A stretch of 64,000 nt of DNA. It comes from Cordia subcordata. Its lineage: Eukaryota; Streptophyta; Magnoliopsida; Boraginales; Cordiaceae. A program made the translations under genes and the position numbers. Below the pieces are notes generated by a model that worked only from the letters and a program-made list of their open reading frames with translations, searched no databases and had not been told where the DNA came from. The stretch lies in the NCBI GenBank assembly GCA_028554755.1, contig JAPTOF010000009.1:13431501-13495500 (forward strand), written 5' to 3'. This document shows positions 49,341-63,136 of this stretch, piece after piece; position 1 is the first letter of the stretch, and each line of letters begins with the position of its first letter.

Positions 49341-50200
49341 TCTCGTTTTAATAACCCTAAGCTGCAGAAAGAAGAAAAAGGTCATCTCTAATAAGAAAAA
49401 GAAATATGGGAAAGTGAAGAGGATAATTTTCAAATCTATATTTTTTGTATTAGGATTTGAATCTCTCTGAGTGGAAGTTTTCTTCGAATGGCTTTCTTTT
49501 TTTTGTTTTTTTTTGGAACGGAGATAATAAAACAAAACAAAAATTACAACCAATAAAACCCAAACAACATGGACAAAAACATAGACACACATCAAAGACC
49601 AAGAAATACAAACGAAAAGGAGGACACACTAAATGGGCTGGGGCCCAAAAGAGACACCCAAACCAAAACATAACAAGCTAACACACCAAAGACTAGTGAT
49701 CGACCTAGCCCAACAACCAACACCCAGCGAAACCCCAAAAGGGCCAAAACTCACCAAAACTGAGACACAATGCTCCATGTTGAATGACATGCGAACACCT
49801 AGTAAAGGAAACAACACTAAAAAAATCACCAACCGGCAAGCTTACCAGAACCCATCTGCTCGGACATGGAGGAAGACTAGACAAGTTAGTGGAAGGACTC
49901 TACCCTATTTCTAGGGAGAAACCCTATGGAGAAAGAGGGAAAAGATCTCTTCAAATAATTAGAGGTGCAATATTGACTTTTGGATTTAAGTCAACAAATC
50001 TAGATCATCTAATTAGAAGTATCACCGATAATTTTTAACATGAAATTTATTTTTTCTTTTTTTAATTTTCTTCCAATCACGATCTAATTAGTAATCATCC
50101 AATATCTCTCGTAGCCAAGATCTCTCTCCCACAGTTAGTATTCTCCCTTACTACCAAGAACATACTACAAACTCAATATAGCTGAAGAAGCTCTATCTCT
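49341..50200. other. Gene-free region with C/A-rich block
   Basis: Bases 49530-49900 are unusually rich in CCAAA/ACCCA on the plus strand, giving long but domain-free open frames on both strands. No identity could be assigned. Confidence 0.35.
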
Positions 50201-50205
50201 GCCTG

Positions 50206-50242
<37 letters not shown>

Positions 50243-50262
50243 TATATGTACATACATACATG
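50206..50262. repeat. (TA)n(CA)n(CATA)n compound microsatellite
   Basis: TA, then CA, then CATA units in succession. Confidence 0.9.
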
Positions 50263-50299
50263 CCATGAACACACACCAAGCATGAATTACTCAATATTA

Positions 50300-52780
50300 C
50301 ATTTTCTGATATAATGTATACCACAGTATATGTTGACGGTAAAAGAAGTATATGTTCATTTGCTAGCTAAAATTTTAGCCAGTATTATTCATTGAAGTAA
50401 ATGGGTTGCCTTGATTCAGCCAAAGAAAAAAAATAATATCTTGCCTTGACACTTTTTTAAAATTGCATTTTTACTCTCTAACATCACCACCACAACTGCC
50501 ATATTCGGTGTATAATTTGCAGTCTTCTATACACAACATGGTGATATATAGTAGCACCTTTATCTTTTTAATTTATGTCATATATCATCAAGGTATGCCT
50601 TTATTTCCTCCAAAAAGACTTTACTCTGATCCATCTATCCTATTTTTCATACAAAAGAATTTCTTAATCAACCTTATAGGGAGCCATGTATATAATTAAT
50701 TAGTGAATTATTTGATATAAAAAATTCGTCATATATAATATAAACCAACTCAGTAGTAATAATTTACACATACTCAATGCAAGAGTTACATAAAAGAAGG
50801 ACATGCCTCTTTAATACATTACAAACATGTCATTATTTTAAGCTCTCTTTCCCATCTAGCAAAGCATTTAGTGTACCATTCTATATATATACATCTATTA
50901 CCTAATTTAAATATATTGAATCACCAACTAATAGTATTAGTTTTTATCTAAAAATAATAGTAAAATATCTTTTATTACTTTGTTTTTTATATCAAATCAT
51001 TTTCTGAATTTACTTTTTCAATTTAAATATTTTATTCGAATATTGAAGAGCTCTCATAAACAATTTAAACGATTGTTCAATCATTGGAAATTTCTCATAA
51101 TAACATGATTAGTGTTGACTTGCTAAAAATTAAATTTTAAATAAATATATTTGACTATTAACAATAAATAAAGACATTAAAAACATGTACTTCTGCCGTA
51201 CACTAGCAAAGCCAGTAAGTCTTGAGGGTGTGCCTTGGCACCCCCTCATTTTTTTTTCAAAAAAAAAAAAAATACTATGTTAAAATTAGGTAAAATTTTC
51301 TAAAACAGAAATTGGACCCTCCCCTAAATTTTTCTAATACCATATCTTAAACTATGTTAGAGGGCGCCAAGTTCAAGCATCTCAATTTTTTTTATTTTTC
51401 TAAAATTAATGTAGTATTTTTTTTATAAAAAAATGATGGATTTCTTTAGTAATTTTATAACATACTTTTTCCAAAGTGAAATTTGTATTCCTTTATCTTT
51501 TGGCATAGTTTTACAAAGCTACCGACGTTGTGTCTTTCTTCTTCATAACATGATATAAAGTTGAAAATAATTGGTCATGTTTTCTTTAAAATTGTTGTCA
51601 TAGTTTGTGTAATTTAAATCAACAAATGTTGTTCTTTTTTTTTTTTTCGATTGCCTCTTTGAGATAATAGTTACTTCATAATTTGTGTAACTTAGTGACT
51701 TAAAAATTGATAACTTTTATACGTAAATTTTTATTTTAATTTATATATTATGACCAAAACCTTCTTCTTTTAATTTAAAATGTATTTGTAATTTATTACT
51801 TGTTGAATATATAGGGCATTGATGTGATGTATAAATTTTTGAAGAGAAATGAGGAATATATAGGGCATCGATGTGATGTATAAATTTCAATTACTAAAAG
51901 AATTATTCAACTAAGAATTGCTAAAAGAATAAAACAACCATACCAATTATGATGGATCCACTCATCCACCATTATTTAGGAGCATAGACTTGTATTTGCT
52001 TGGCAAAGAGAAAAGAGAAAGAAAACACTGAGTTCTATTTGCTTTGGGCCAAAAAAGAAAAATAATAAGAAAACATGGACTTGTATAATTCGGAATCCTC
52101 TCTGATTTGGGCCATTACACCCTTAATTCCACTGGCCTCATTTGTATCCCTGGCCCAACTCAAACTTTGGTTCTCATCTACATTTCCCAAAGATGCTCTT
52201 TACATATAAGTTTGCTTTGATTATCATCTACATCTCCCAAAGATGCTCTTTACGTATAAGTTCGCATAGCACTTAAAACTAGTGGAAAATTTTCAAATTG
52301 CCTATCACCCAAACCATTTAAGCAAAGAAAACCAATATTTATGTGATTTATGTTTAAGCAAAAAAAACCAACCATGGCCCCAATATTTAAGTGATTTATG
52401 TGTCTGGTGGTTTGGATGATTACCGGTTTAAATAACTTCCCTAAGACTAGACTTCTTGATGGAAAATTGTGTCAAACATTTAGTTGAGTATTGTAATGTA
52501 TAACTCTTTTTCATTCGACAAAGTTTTTTATCTATATATAAGAAATTTGAATTTAATATATAAGTTCTACTAATACGGAAAAAAGATGAGGGGGTCACTA
52601 ATTATTACTCTATTGACACTATATATCACGGAATAATCTGTTAATTAAGCAAATTAAGTATGAGAATACATATCACTGGTTTAATTTCAAAGGTCGAGCA
52701 AACTATGTTCCACAAAGTTCATGCATTTGCTTCAGCCATCTGAACTTCATTATTCAACATTATAAATAGTACATTTTTTT
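50300..52780. other. Gene-free region
   Basis: AT-rich DNA with a duplicated ATATAGGGCATTGATGTGAT, then GTATAAATTT, at about 51808 and 51858, and a duplicated CATCTCCCAAAGATGCTCTT-like word at about 52175 and 52227. No gene was found. Confidence 0.45.
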
Positions 52781-52785
52781 TTCCA

Positions 52786-53142
52786 GGATAAGTTATACCA
52801 TTCGCCCTTTATGTTTATTATTTATAGCAATTTTATTCCTCATCCTTCATTTGTCACAAATTTAGTCTTGTACCTTATAATTTTGTGTTGGCATTAGTTC
52901 AAACTCTACTTTCTTTTAAAAGAATATGTCAAATGTCACTTGAGACACACATGAATTGCGTATTTACTCTTTCAAAGCTAAAATTGTAAGATTTAATATA
53001 TTTTTTTTAAGGGAAAGTAAGGTTTAGACTAACTAACTTTGACAGAAAACTATAGTTATCACTCTAATTTATCACAAATAAAAGTTAAAAAATAAAATTA
53101 TTACAAACGATAAAGATAAGAGATGACCAGTGTAATTTACCT
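52786..53142. mobile_element. TIR element of about 357 bp
   Basis: AGGATAAGTTATACCATTCG, then CCCTTTATGTTTAT, is mirrored by ATAAAGATAAGAGATGACCA, then GTGTAATTTACCT. It is non-coding. Confidence 0.55.
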
Positions 53143-54315
53143 TACTTTCATTTGCACGATTCTACTATCTTTGGTCTAATTAACTAATTTTACAGACTAG
53201 ATTTAATAAATGTACTATTTTCATTAGTAGATACAACTAACAAACTTTCACCTTTGTGTTTTTTTTTTCCTTCTTTTTCCTTTTTGATATATTTACTTAT
53301 CATCTTACAGCTTAGGTAAGTTTAAACTTCTTTTTTTTTTTTTCTTTATCTTCCGATTATCTAAAATTATTGTAATGATAACTTAAAGATTAAGTAATTA
53401 TAAGATAAACAACTCGTGAGAGATACTGCTAAGAAGCTATAATTAGCAGCTTATAACAACTCATCACAATGGTAAGCCTAACAATGATAAGTCCTCCAAA
53501 ATCACAAAAAGTTTTCTCTCTTTTTAAATATTTTATTTATTGTAAAATTGATAGAAACTTACCTTAGTTAATATTATATTAGATCTTGTAGTATAGTAAC
53601 GTGTTCCAACATATATATGTACCAAAAACTAGACAATATTTTGTAATGGGAGTACATATATATATATATATATGTATATATACATGTCAGAACATTCAAC
53701 TTTTGATCATAACAATTTGCTATTGAACACTCCAACTAACCCTTTGGAGTACATAAATTAGTTACTCTCTTATCCTTTTTACTGCTTTGTATTTATATTT
53801 ATATTGAAGAAAACTTTTAGATCTTTAGCCGCTTGAGTTTGACATTGAAAATATATAGCTGGTAGGAACAGGCCTAAGATTATAACAATATTTTTCGAAA
53901 TATGTAGCAATCTTTTTTCATTTTTCCTTTTTCTTTTCAAAAGCTCAAAAACAAAGGCTTAGGCTTTAGAACTTGTTTCGCTCTACTTATTTTGCTGGTT
54001 ATAAATAATTAAAAAATAATATTTTTTACATTTCTTTTACTATTTATAACTTGTAAGTCCTAAATAAATTTAGCCAAATAGGCTTTTAGTCGGAGAAAGT
54101 TACAATGATGTGATATAGTGAAGAGCTGCTTGTCTCGAGGGATTATCTTTACACTTTCAAACCCCGCAAATCGCACGCTTCTAGTAGATATTAACTAGCG
54201 ATCAATACCATGATGACAAGCTAAGTACTGGAGTATTATGGTCCATCAGTATAATAGTTGAAAACTATTGTATCATATCGTTACCTTCTTTATCCCTCTA
54301 TCTAGTAAGAACTTT

Positions 54316-54687
54316 GGGTCAATTTGGCTTAATTTTTAGAGAGTCAAAAGTATTTTTCAAGAATTAAAGATAATTTGTTCGATTAGTTTTTAAAAGAGCA
54401 TTTAAATAAAAGTGCTAAAAAAGGTCAAAAAAATTAAAAGCCCCAAATTGGATCTTTCCGGAAAAGGCTAGATTTTGAATGTCTATTTTTATATCATGTC
54501 AAAATTTATTTTTTTTCTTTTATAAAAAAATATTACTTCATAATTTTAAAAATCCAATATTACCTGCTGGAGTAACATGCCAAACAATCTACGACTTTCA
54601 GTCAAAACTCTATTATTAAAAGCCTACAAGTTAAAAGTTTTGCAACTCATCAATAGCTAAAATCTTATAGTTAGGCCAAACATACCT
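54316..54687. mobile_element. TTTGGTCTAAC element, copy 2 (inverted orientation)
   Basis: The right end (CTCATCAATAGCTAAAATCT, TTAGGCCAAACAT) is the reverse complement of the start of the 14.8-kb copy. The left end GGGTCAATTTGGCTTAA mirrors it, giving terminal inverted repeats. Confidence 0.6.
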
Positions 54688-54729
54688 TTTCGTCAAATGC
54701 GAATACACTTTTGTGTGTGTGTATTATAT

Positions 54730-55070
54730 ACATACGGATTTCTCTTCCATCAGTTCAAACTGATGTCAGTTAAAAAAATTGTATGTTTAAAACAAAAATT
54801 TGTAAGACTACAATAAAAATTGTAAGACTTTTTGTATAAATTTGTATTCTACAAATTTTTCTTTTAGACCTGCAAAATTTTTTATTAATAAATGAACTTT
54901 TGTTTTAGACCTACAATTTTTTTTTATGGACTGATGTTACAAATTTATTTAGAAAATTCGACAAATTTTTATTCTACACCTATACATTTTTGTTTTAAGT
55001 ATATAAATTTTTTTTTTTTAATGGACTGATGTTAATCCATAAGGGTGGAAGAGTTTTCCTATACATACAG
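54730..55070. mobile_element. TIR element of about 340 bp
   Basis: CATACGGATTTCTCTTCCAT, then CAGTTCAAACTGATGTCAG, is mirrored by GGACTGATGTTAATCC, AGGGTGGAAGAGTTTTCCTA and TACATACAGG. The middle holds repeated ACAAATTTTT(C/A)TTTTAGACCT words. Confidence 0.7.
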
Positions 55071-55231
55071 GTAATATGTAGCAATTTTGCGAGAACAACT
55101 CAAGGCCTATCACCCAAAAATTGGTTGCACGGGCACCCCCTTCAACGACACTCATTCGGTCGGAACTGACTGATAGTTTTTGAGTGTTTTTCCATGAGTC
55201 GTGCTTTCAATTATCACAACGGTGCTAATTT

Positions 55232-55458
55232 GGAGCTTGTTTAGATTGATTTTTTTAAAAAATACTTTTTTTCCACTAACTTTTTAAAAAAGTACTTTTT
55301 TTTTATAAGTTGACACTTTTAATTTCTAAAAATAGCTGAACTTGAACATTTTTTTAAAATTTTAGTGTCTCTAAAAACCAATTCAAGTACTTATTAAAAA
55401 AATAAATATACTTTTTTTAGATATTAATTTTTTAATAAAAAATTAATCTAAATAGGCC
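55232..55458. mobile_element. Small TTTGAATTG MITE, copy 4
   Basis: GGAGCTTGTTTAGATTGATT is mirrored by AATTAATCTAAATAGGCC. TAATTT lies on both sides. Confidence 0.7.
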
Positions 55459-55859
55459 TTAATTTATACTCAAATAATTTCCCAAATGATGGGTTCGTTC
55501 AAAATTCATGAATATCATATGTTCATCACATGCATATTTCTAAAGCAAAAGTGGTGGTCCTGTGTCGTCATCATGCTTGGAATATTTGTCTATCGAGTCT
55601 TCTATATGTACATAGATACAAGCCATGATTGCAGCCTTAGGCTGTTAGATTTTTCAGTCCTCTTTCACAGTATGTATGAGTACACAAAAATTTTCTTTGA
55701 AAAGCAGCCTCTCATGAGAGCGCATGACAACGTACGGAAACCAATATATATGAATGTTAACATCACTATCAAGGCCAAAAAAGACTCAATTAATGAACAT
55801 TCTCAAAAAAGGAAGATCCACATTATCTTCTTGATTTGATCTCTTGCGAATATTTTCAT

Positions 55860-57213
55860 TGTATTTGTTGTTGACAAACTGAAAGTGACATTAATTCTTA
55901 CATTAAATAATTATGTGGTTTTTTTTCTTTTGTTTTACAAGCATCATTTTTATCTATTATATTTATATATTATATTGTGCAATTTGTTCCGAAGTCCATT
56001 GCATATAGTAATAAGTATCCAGTATTAATTTGTGAATTATTGCGATGAGTATTGGGGGTTGCGTGTTAGGGTTTTACCCATTTTGGTGATTAAGGCTGTA
56101 CTTGTTTGAGGGGAAATCCTCATTTTTTGGATGTTTGATACTACTGAAAGATTAACTCTCCCTCTGAAATTTGCGTGTTATGTAAAAGCTCATATAGTTT
56201 CATTTTACATTTTTTTGATTAATAATAAATTTTAGCTAGAGATTTACTGAATTTCAGTTGAAGTTGTTGCTCTATGTTCTCACTCGACCTCTTTCTCTCT
56301 CTCTTCTCTCTACCAATCTGTTTGATCTATGAAGTATATATACATATATATGTAAGTCCATCCGTTTATTGATTTATTAATGAAGATGATAAAGGAAGAG
56401 GATGATGAGTAGCACCAAAAGAGTTGTGATAGTTGATAAGTTGTGAACAAATCATGAAAGAGTTATAAACGTTTAATGTTTATTTGTGAAAAAGAAAATT
56501 TGAAATTGTAAACATTTTATCATGGACTTGTGAACTTATGGTGAACTTATAGTTTTAGACTTAAAAACTTTCGCTTATTATTTTGTGAACATATATATAA
56601 GAACTTGGTAAACATTTTTTGTCAATGTTTTATGAACATTTTTAGACTTATGAATATACCCTTATCTTCGTAAAAATTTATAATTTGAAATTTATGAACT
56701 TGCAATTATTACATTTGTTATTCTTTGTACAAATTGAGTTTTGGATTTGTTTAATTTGAGGTTTTCTCTTTTGTGAACATATACTTTGAAATTTGAAAGC
56801 ATACAACTATTATTTTCATTTAAAATTGTCTAAAAGAATTTGCATGCATATCACTTGCTGTAAACAGCACTGTGCTAATGGTGCACAGTATAAGCTATTA
56901 ATGTCATTAATAACTCATTTAAACTAATTTAGCTTATGACTATTTGAATAGAGGTTTGCATGTGAGAATAGTCAAGTACAGGGAAATCAATTTGATTTTA
57001 CGTATCAAGCGAATTTCTTTGTGGTAAAGGAAGTTAATTGATATTATTTACCTTCATTGTTTTACGAGCTATTACTTATTTCGTAAGACATTAATAAGAT
57101 AGTTTTCTCATTTCTCCTATTACATAACTTTGAATGGTTCTTTTATGGGACCTTATATCATAGTCTCTTACAAGTTACTGCTTCATTAAATATTGTGTGC
57201 TCTTCGTATGTGT
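55860..57213. other. Gene-free region
   Basis: AT-rich DNA with repeated TTGTGAACAT/TATGAACTT words at 56450-56790. No gene was recognised. Confidence 0.4.
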
Positions 57214-58093
57214 GAACAGTATGTGATATTGATCACGCACAGCATAATTTGTTCACTACTTCACAACTATTTATTCACTAACTATTTGTTTACTACCACA
57301 TAACTATTTTTTCACTGACTATTTGTTTACTATCCACAACTATTTGTTCACTAACTATTTGTTCGTCTATTTGTTTACTAACTTTTATTTATGTATCAAA
57401 TATTGTTCATTACCTCATACCTATTTGTTCACTACTCTCACATATACATGCAAACAAATATAGACACGTTTATTTGTTTACTAGTTCACATATATTTGTT
57501 CACCATTTTCTTACACACATAGATATACACAAATACATCAAATATTTGTTTACTGCCCCCACAACTATTTATTCACTGACTTATATATATATATATATGT
57601 ATGTATACATTAAATATTTGTTTATTATCTTACAACTATTTGATCACTCCATATGTACAAACACCGCATGTGATGTACAGTTGGAATCACGACGATGAGA
57701 GGAAGAAATTAACAGTTGTTGCGCGGTGAGATGATGCTAGAATCTTCGCTAGCATGAGGAAGACGACAGCGGGCTTTAATCGTGAATCGACACCTAGGAG
57801 TTTTTTTGGACAAGATGCACATCATTACACTCAACAAAGAAACGCGAATTTATGGTGGTATTTATTCGGCGTGAGATGACTAATGGGGTCACCAGTGAAA
57901 CAAAGAAGAAAGAAGAGAAGAAGAGAGAGGTGAGGAGGGATAAGAACGAAGGGAGAGAAATGAGAGGAGGGAGAGAGAGAGTGAGTGAGAGAAATGCGTT
58001 GTTGAGATGTGCTTTTTTTTTTTTTTTTTTTTAAAGTGAAGCAGCATGATGCTTTGTATGAATATTATAGTGTAAGACCATGGTATAATTTGC
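57214..58093 (+). repeat. Dispersed repeat copy B (uninterrupted)
   Basis: This is the same repeat as at 474-2742 but without the TRIM. The target region reads GATGAC-TAATG-GGGTCACC at 57875-57893, so TAATG matches the duplicated CGATG/TGATG of the other copy. It contains about ten ACTATTTGTTCACTA-like units and a GA-rich block followed by about 19 T. Confidence 0.75.
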
Positions 58094-59105
58094 ATTCTTT
58101 TATCCCTTGTCTTCCCATCCACATATATTAAGACTTTGCAAGGGTTTCCTAGCTTTCATATATATTTTTTTTGTAGGATCTTTTTTCTTCAAAATTTTTT
58201 TGCTCCAACTCCAAGTAATTGTGTTGATTTATTATTCAACTCTCTTTCTTAAACATCTAATAATTTTCTATAGTTACATTCATTTCTTATCAAATGTTGT
58301 CTTTAATAAATTTATATTGATATATCAAGATGAAATCTAAATTTGGATTTCTTAATATTTTTTGTATAGTAATATTTTTAGAAGCCATATTTATAATCCA
58401 TTTTTGACAACAAATAAAAATTTAGATTTTTTTTACTAAGCAAGCAAATTGTATTCATCATATGAAAAATTACTGTACGCGCGATTAAGGTCTTTATGAT
58501 AAAAAATCAAGTCCATCAAAGATAAACCAAAGCCTAAGCGACTTCAAAAAGTAGCAAAATTATATATATAAAAGAAGCTACAACAATTGGATAACCATGA
58601 AAGAACAAATCAAAGAAAATCAATAATCCAATTGAGTACCCTAGAAGAGGTAGGGGGGCAAGTAACCCTAAAAATTTAGACTTTTTAGGGGTCAATTTGA
58701 GTCTCGCGTACCTACACATGAGGTTGAAGTTATCCATTAACATTAGAGATTATAAATTTGAGATCATAGCTTTAACTGCTAGTGGAGTAGTTGACACAAA
58801 TTGCATTCATTAAGACCTTGTTTGTACTAGATATTTTGACAAAACAAAAGAAAATTTTTCCACAACAGATACCATATAAAAAATTAAAAATTAATTTCAA
58901 AATACCAGACACACATTTGCAATGAAAGAATCTGTTTTAAAATAAATTTTGTTCTTGAAAAAAATTTAACCTCATAAGTTATCTTTGGAAACCAGCATTT
59001 ACAAATGCTTTTTCCAATCAGAGTCACTAACCAAGGAGTCCAAACAAATGTGTTTTAGGAAAAACAGTTTTATATAAAATTTTTTCCTTCAATAAAAAGA
59101 GATGT
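58094..59105. other. Gene-free region
   Basis: No gene was seen. Bases 58430-58700 have a slightly different composition (AAGCAAGCAAATTGTATTCA, GGGGGCAAGTAACCCTAA) that hints at an old element. Confidence 0.35.
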
Positions 59106-59112
59106 TATCTTC

Positions 59113-60351
59113 CATTTGGTATGATGGAATGGCTTAGAAAATTTATTCCACAAAAAAACCCATTCTAAAAAAAAGTTGGAAAACCTATTCCTCTTCTCAA
59201 CCTAAGGAATTGGCTTTCCAACATAACTAGGAAAACATAATAAATAAATAATTATCTCTTATCGAACTTTTTACAAATCACAATCTTTTTTTTCAAATAA
59301 AACCCTCTACTAAATCTTCTAACTCTTGCAAGGCTACACTCAGGTACTCTAATCTATCTATATTTTTTTTTCTTTTTTTCAATTTTCGGAGTTCCTTAAT
59401 TAATCTTGTGTTTTTCTTTTATACAAAAAATATTTAGTTTATTTTCAAAAAAATTAAAATTAAAAAAATTAAAATTCAAATATTTTTTTAATTTAAAAAA
59501 TACTATTTTAAGTTAAAAAAAAACTTTTGAAAAGATAATCCATACGAGCACGTTACAGGAAATCCATGTTTCTCATGCATCTAGGAAGCAAACCTCTTTT
59601 TCATCTTTATTTACCTGTAAACTTTTCATTATCTATTGATCTATACTGATTTTGAAGAGAAATTCATTTTTTCAGAATCTTATCACGGAAATATTATGAT
59701 GATTATTACCGACCACAACTTTTACATATTCTACAGAATATTGAATGTTTTAATTTAGTTACAAAGTAATTTAATTCTCATTACCAAGTAATTTAATTGT
59801 TAGTACAATAATTTAAATTCTAAAATCCCTTAATCCCTACTAACTAAAATATTTTTTTTCTTGGCACTTGAAATCTCTTCATGACTATATAGCCCTAACC
59901 ATGAATGTGATCCTTAAAATGTTTTCGATGTCATGTATGGTACCAACAAGTAGAACTGTGATACGCATTTAATGTGAGCAAAATGATATTTGAAGTTTCA
60001 TGAATAATTGATGTCAATCGTTTTGAGGAAAAAAAATGTCAATCATGAATATTTCCATGGTGGTGGTGGTGATCGTGACAATGATTATGCATTACAAATT
60101 AAAGATATATCAGGTTGATAAATTAGTAATAAGAGTATTTTTGTCTATTTGTTATAATTTTTCATTCCATTCCAACCTATTAAGATGACTTTACCAAACA
60201 TATAAAAGAAAATAGTCATTCTATTTTGACTTTTTTAATGATTACAACCAAACAAAATAAAAAATAATTATTTCTAGAGTATTCCAAGATGAAACATATT
60301 CTGGGTTGAATGGCCTTTCTTTTTAGGCCATTCCATCATACCAAACGAACC
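59113..60351. mobile_element. TIR element of about 1.24 kb
   Basis: CATTTGGTATGATGGAATGG at the left is mirrored by CCATTCCATCATACCAAACG at the right, almost perfectly over 20 bp. A looser match (ATTCTAAAAA / TATTCTGGGTTG) extends inward. No transposase frame was found. Confidence 0.65.
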
Positions 60352-60514
60352 GTTAATGTTATTAAAAATTTTCTCTTCTCCAACAAAAAGGTATAAAGCA
60401 ATATCCTTGTAGACTTGCATCATCTCCAACTATATATATGCAGCACCTGCAAGCTTCTGAATAAATCATGCCTGCAATGAGGGAGTGTGTTAAGCACAAT
60501 AAATAATTAAGCCA

Positions 60515-60575
60515 ATATGTTCTCTACAAACTTAAATTTTTAGATGAGGCAATAACTCAATATAGTATTTGTCAT
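60515..60575 (+). repeat. Dispersed repeat, copy 3 (short)
   Basis: TCTACAAACTTAAATTTTTAG followed by ATGAGGCAATAACTCAATA matches the start of the 23.4-kb copy and stops at about 60575. Confidence 0.4.
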
Positions 60576-61178
60576 GTCCTACACTAGTTTATGTGGTGAT
60601 TTTTTATTTGTTTATAAGTCAGTGGTATGAATATAACTAATAATTTAAGTTAGATCATTTTTAATCGGTTGATACTGTCCGCGAAAAAGCGTGTACACAA
60701 TAAATATAATACTATATAAAACTTTTCACACACGAATGGCAGTTTGAACACGTCACCAGGGGTACATTTGCTTTTACTTGTGAACATTAGTTTTTGGTCC
60801 CGTGCATTTTATGAATTCCATGGGAAATTATACATACCATCCCTCTTTCCGTGGATGTCAACGTAACAACCTCATATACTTTGTGCGCCTTATAATGCAA
60901 AGCGACTCAGATAGTGACCTAAAGCCATTCTGCCGAGCGTGATTCATGGAAGCAATTACAAGATGCGGAATTTCAACTTTTCGATTCGCTTAAAGATCGT
61001 CGCCAAAAGTTAAGTAGAGTGACTAAATATTGAATTATTACGGCCATAATTTTCATGTTATATTTATGTCTCTTATCACAAATATTATTTAATTATTGAT
61101 CATTTTATTAGAGTACGCAGTTGATCAATACTATATATTATGTCATTAGATTTATAACCTTATAATGAGGGAGAATGT

Positions 61179-61899
61179 CATTTTTTCCCATGAGTTATAA
61201 TATAAATCCCAAACTCCCCCATAAAGTTTTACTTTTACTTATTTCCCCCCATGATATTAAGTTATACCAAACAATGCCTTTTCTTAATTATTCTTTTAAT
61301 TTTTGATTTATGTTTTTAAATTGTTAGTTTATTTATTAAAAAATTATACTTTGAGTTAAAAAATTATTTTGATATATATACACACACACACAGATATATA
61401 TGTAAAAGAAGATTTTTTTTTAATTTTGTGCAATAATTTTTTGTTTTTATTTTTTTATTTTAAATAGTTAGTTGATGGAAAATAGAATGCGCCAGCTAGG
61501 ATTGAAAAAAATGTTTCAATTTGAGATGCACATATATTAAAAAAATCATTTGAAAATGAATTAAATTTTCTCTAATGTGTATAGGACAAATTTTGTAAAA
61601 TAAGTAGCTTTTCATCTTTTTCTTCTTACTTCGAAATTATTTTTTTGTGATTTTTTATTTTATTATTCACTCATTTATTGAATAATTTTATTAATTTTTT
61701 TTGTCTATTACTTTTCTTTTTCTTTTTCTTTTCTTTTCTGGATTATAAAAATTTTAAAAAAAAGATAACGATTCCTTTAATTAATATAAGGCTTTGTTTT
61801 GCAAGATTAAAGTCATGAGGGATTATGGGAAAAAATAAAACTCTATGGGGAAATTTGGGATTTATGCTACAACTCATGGGAGAAAATGACTTTCTCCCC
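61179..61899. mobile_element. MULE-type MITE, copy 2
   Basis: The element is 721 bp, in the same orientation as 9444-10160. The left end GGGAGAATGTCATTTTTTCC is mirrored by AGAAAATGACTTTCTCCCC. Flanks TTATAATGA (61170-61178) and TTATAATAA (61900-61908) match at eight of nine bases. Confidence 0.88.
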
Positions 61900-63019
61900 T
61901 TATAATAATTCCAGAATGGCCTTATTTTTTTTACATTAAAAAAAAAAAAGGAGTAATGTCACATAGGTGGCCTACAATTTCTAGCACATAAAAAGCAAGA
62001 TGAATGAGTTTTTTGAGACAACAATGGAGAATGTCAAAGATTACTCTTTCTTTGTGTTCAAAGAAACCAGGTTCATTGAATCTACCTAGATAGATCAATT
62101 ATAAAGGCGTCTTTCAAATCTAGACGGAGAAATAATAATAATAAAAAAGATGGCGACTAGAATGAGTGACATAAATCTAATATATATTTGTTTAATTTGC
62201 AAGTTAATCTCTGCAAGTAAAGAAACAAAAATTATATTTGAATCCGGAACAGAGACCAATCATGCGTCATAGGATATGTCATCCAGACGTTTGCTTAGAT
62301 GCATGCAACAAAAGTTGGTTAATTATTTATTAATGAAGATTTTACCTATTAAGAAAAGATTTTATTGTACAAAGCTACTCTCAGTCTCTCAATGCCTTGA
62401 ATATAATATGCTCCTTTGGATATCTTATTTCCGCATGGATAGCGTCAATATTTTAATTTCAGAAAACCCTTAGTTAACTGGATTACAATATCATTTAAAT
62501 GATCATTTTAACTAAAAATGTAAGACATTAGAGAGAGATTTATTATATTAATTTAGTATTTTAGAAATTATAATATTATTCGTTTATCATCTAAGCATTT
62601 ACAAAGGAAAAAGAAAAACAAATATACATACATATATATATGTGATGCCTTTTGTATTCTTCTTCTTTTTTGTTTTGAAGTCACAATATTTAAGTGCTTC
62701 AAACCTAGATATAATTAAGAAAACTTTATGAAAACTCTAATGAACACTTTACTTGTTTCTCCTGTCTCTATTTGAGTGGAAATAATTCCAGAATAGATAA
62801 TCTGATGCAGGTTATGAAATGATACCATAGTAAGAATAATATTAGTGGAAAGAAACACGAAACTGTTTCCTACTAAGAATCAATAAGGTAGCCCGTCCTC
62901 AATCCGTTTTGTGTGTGTGTGTGTGTTTTTTTTTCTTTCCCAAAAATATGCTAAATATTTGTTGTGATACTCTATCCCACATTGTTTTTAATACACAATA
63001 AATAAATAAATAAAACAAT

Positions 63020-63136
63020 ATTTTCTACAAATTTAAACGTTTAGATAAAAATAGCAATTCCATGTTGATATGAGAGTGCACGCCATAGATTGAAGTCTTA
63101 CTACCACCAATTTGAAATATTAAAACAATCCACAAA
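63020..63136 (+). repeat. Dispersed repeat, copy 4, cut by a TIR element
   Basis: TTCTACAAATTTAAACGTTT, then ACTACCACCAATTTGAAAT and ACAATCCACAAA, match the family. A TIR element starts at about 63137, and family-like sequence (CCATTAAAACTATCCACAGA) resumes after 63905 in two short tandem units up to the window end. Confidence 0.5.

Noticed and set aside
49333..50038. Cluster of overlapping frames on both strands
   Set aside because: They come from a C/A-rich block with no recognisable motif on either strand.
55486..55839. Open frame of 117 codons, plus strand
   Set aside because: No domain words, no codon bias or splice context, and isolated in repeat-rich DNA; length alone is not enough.
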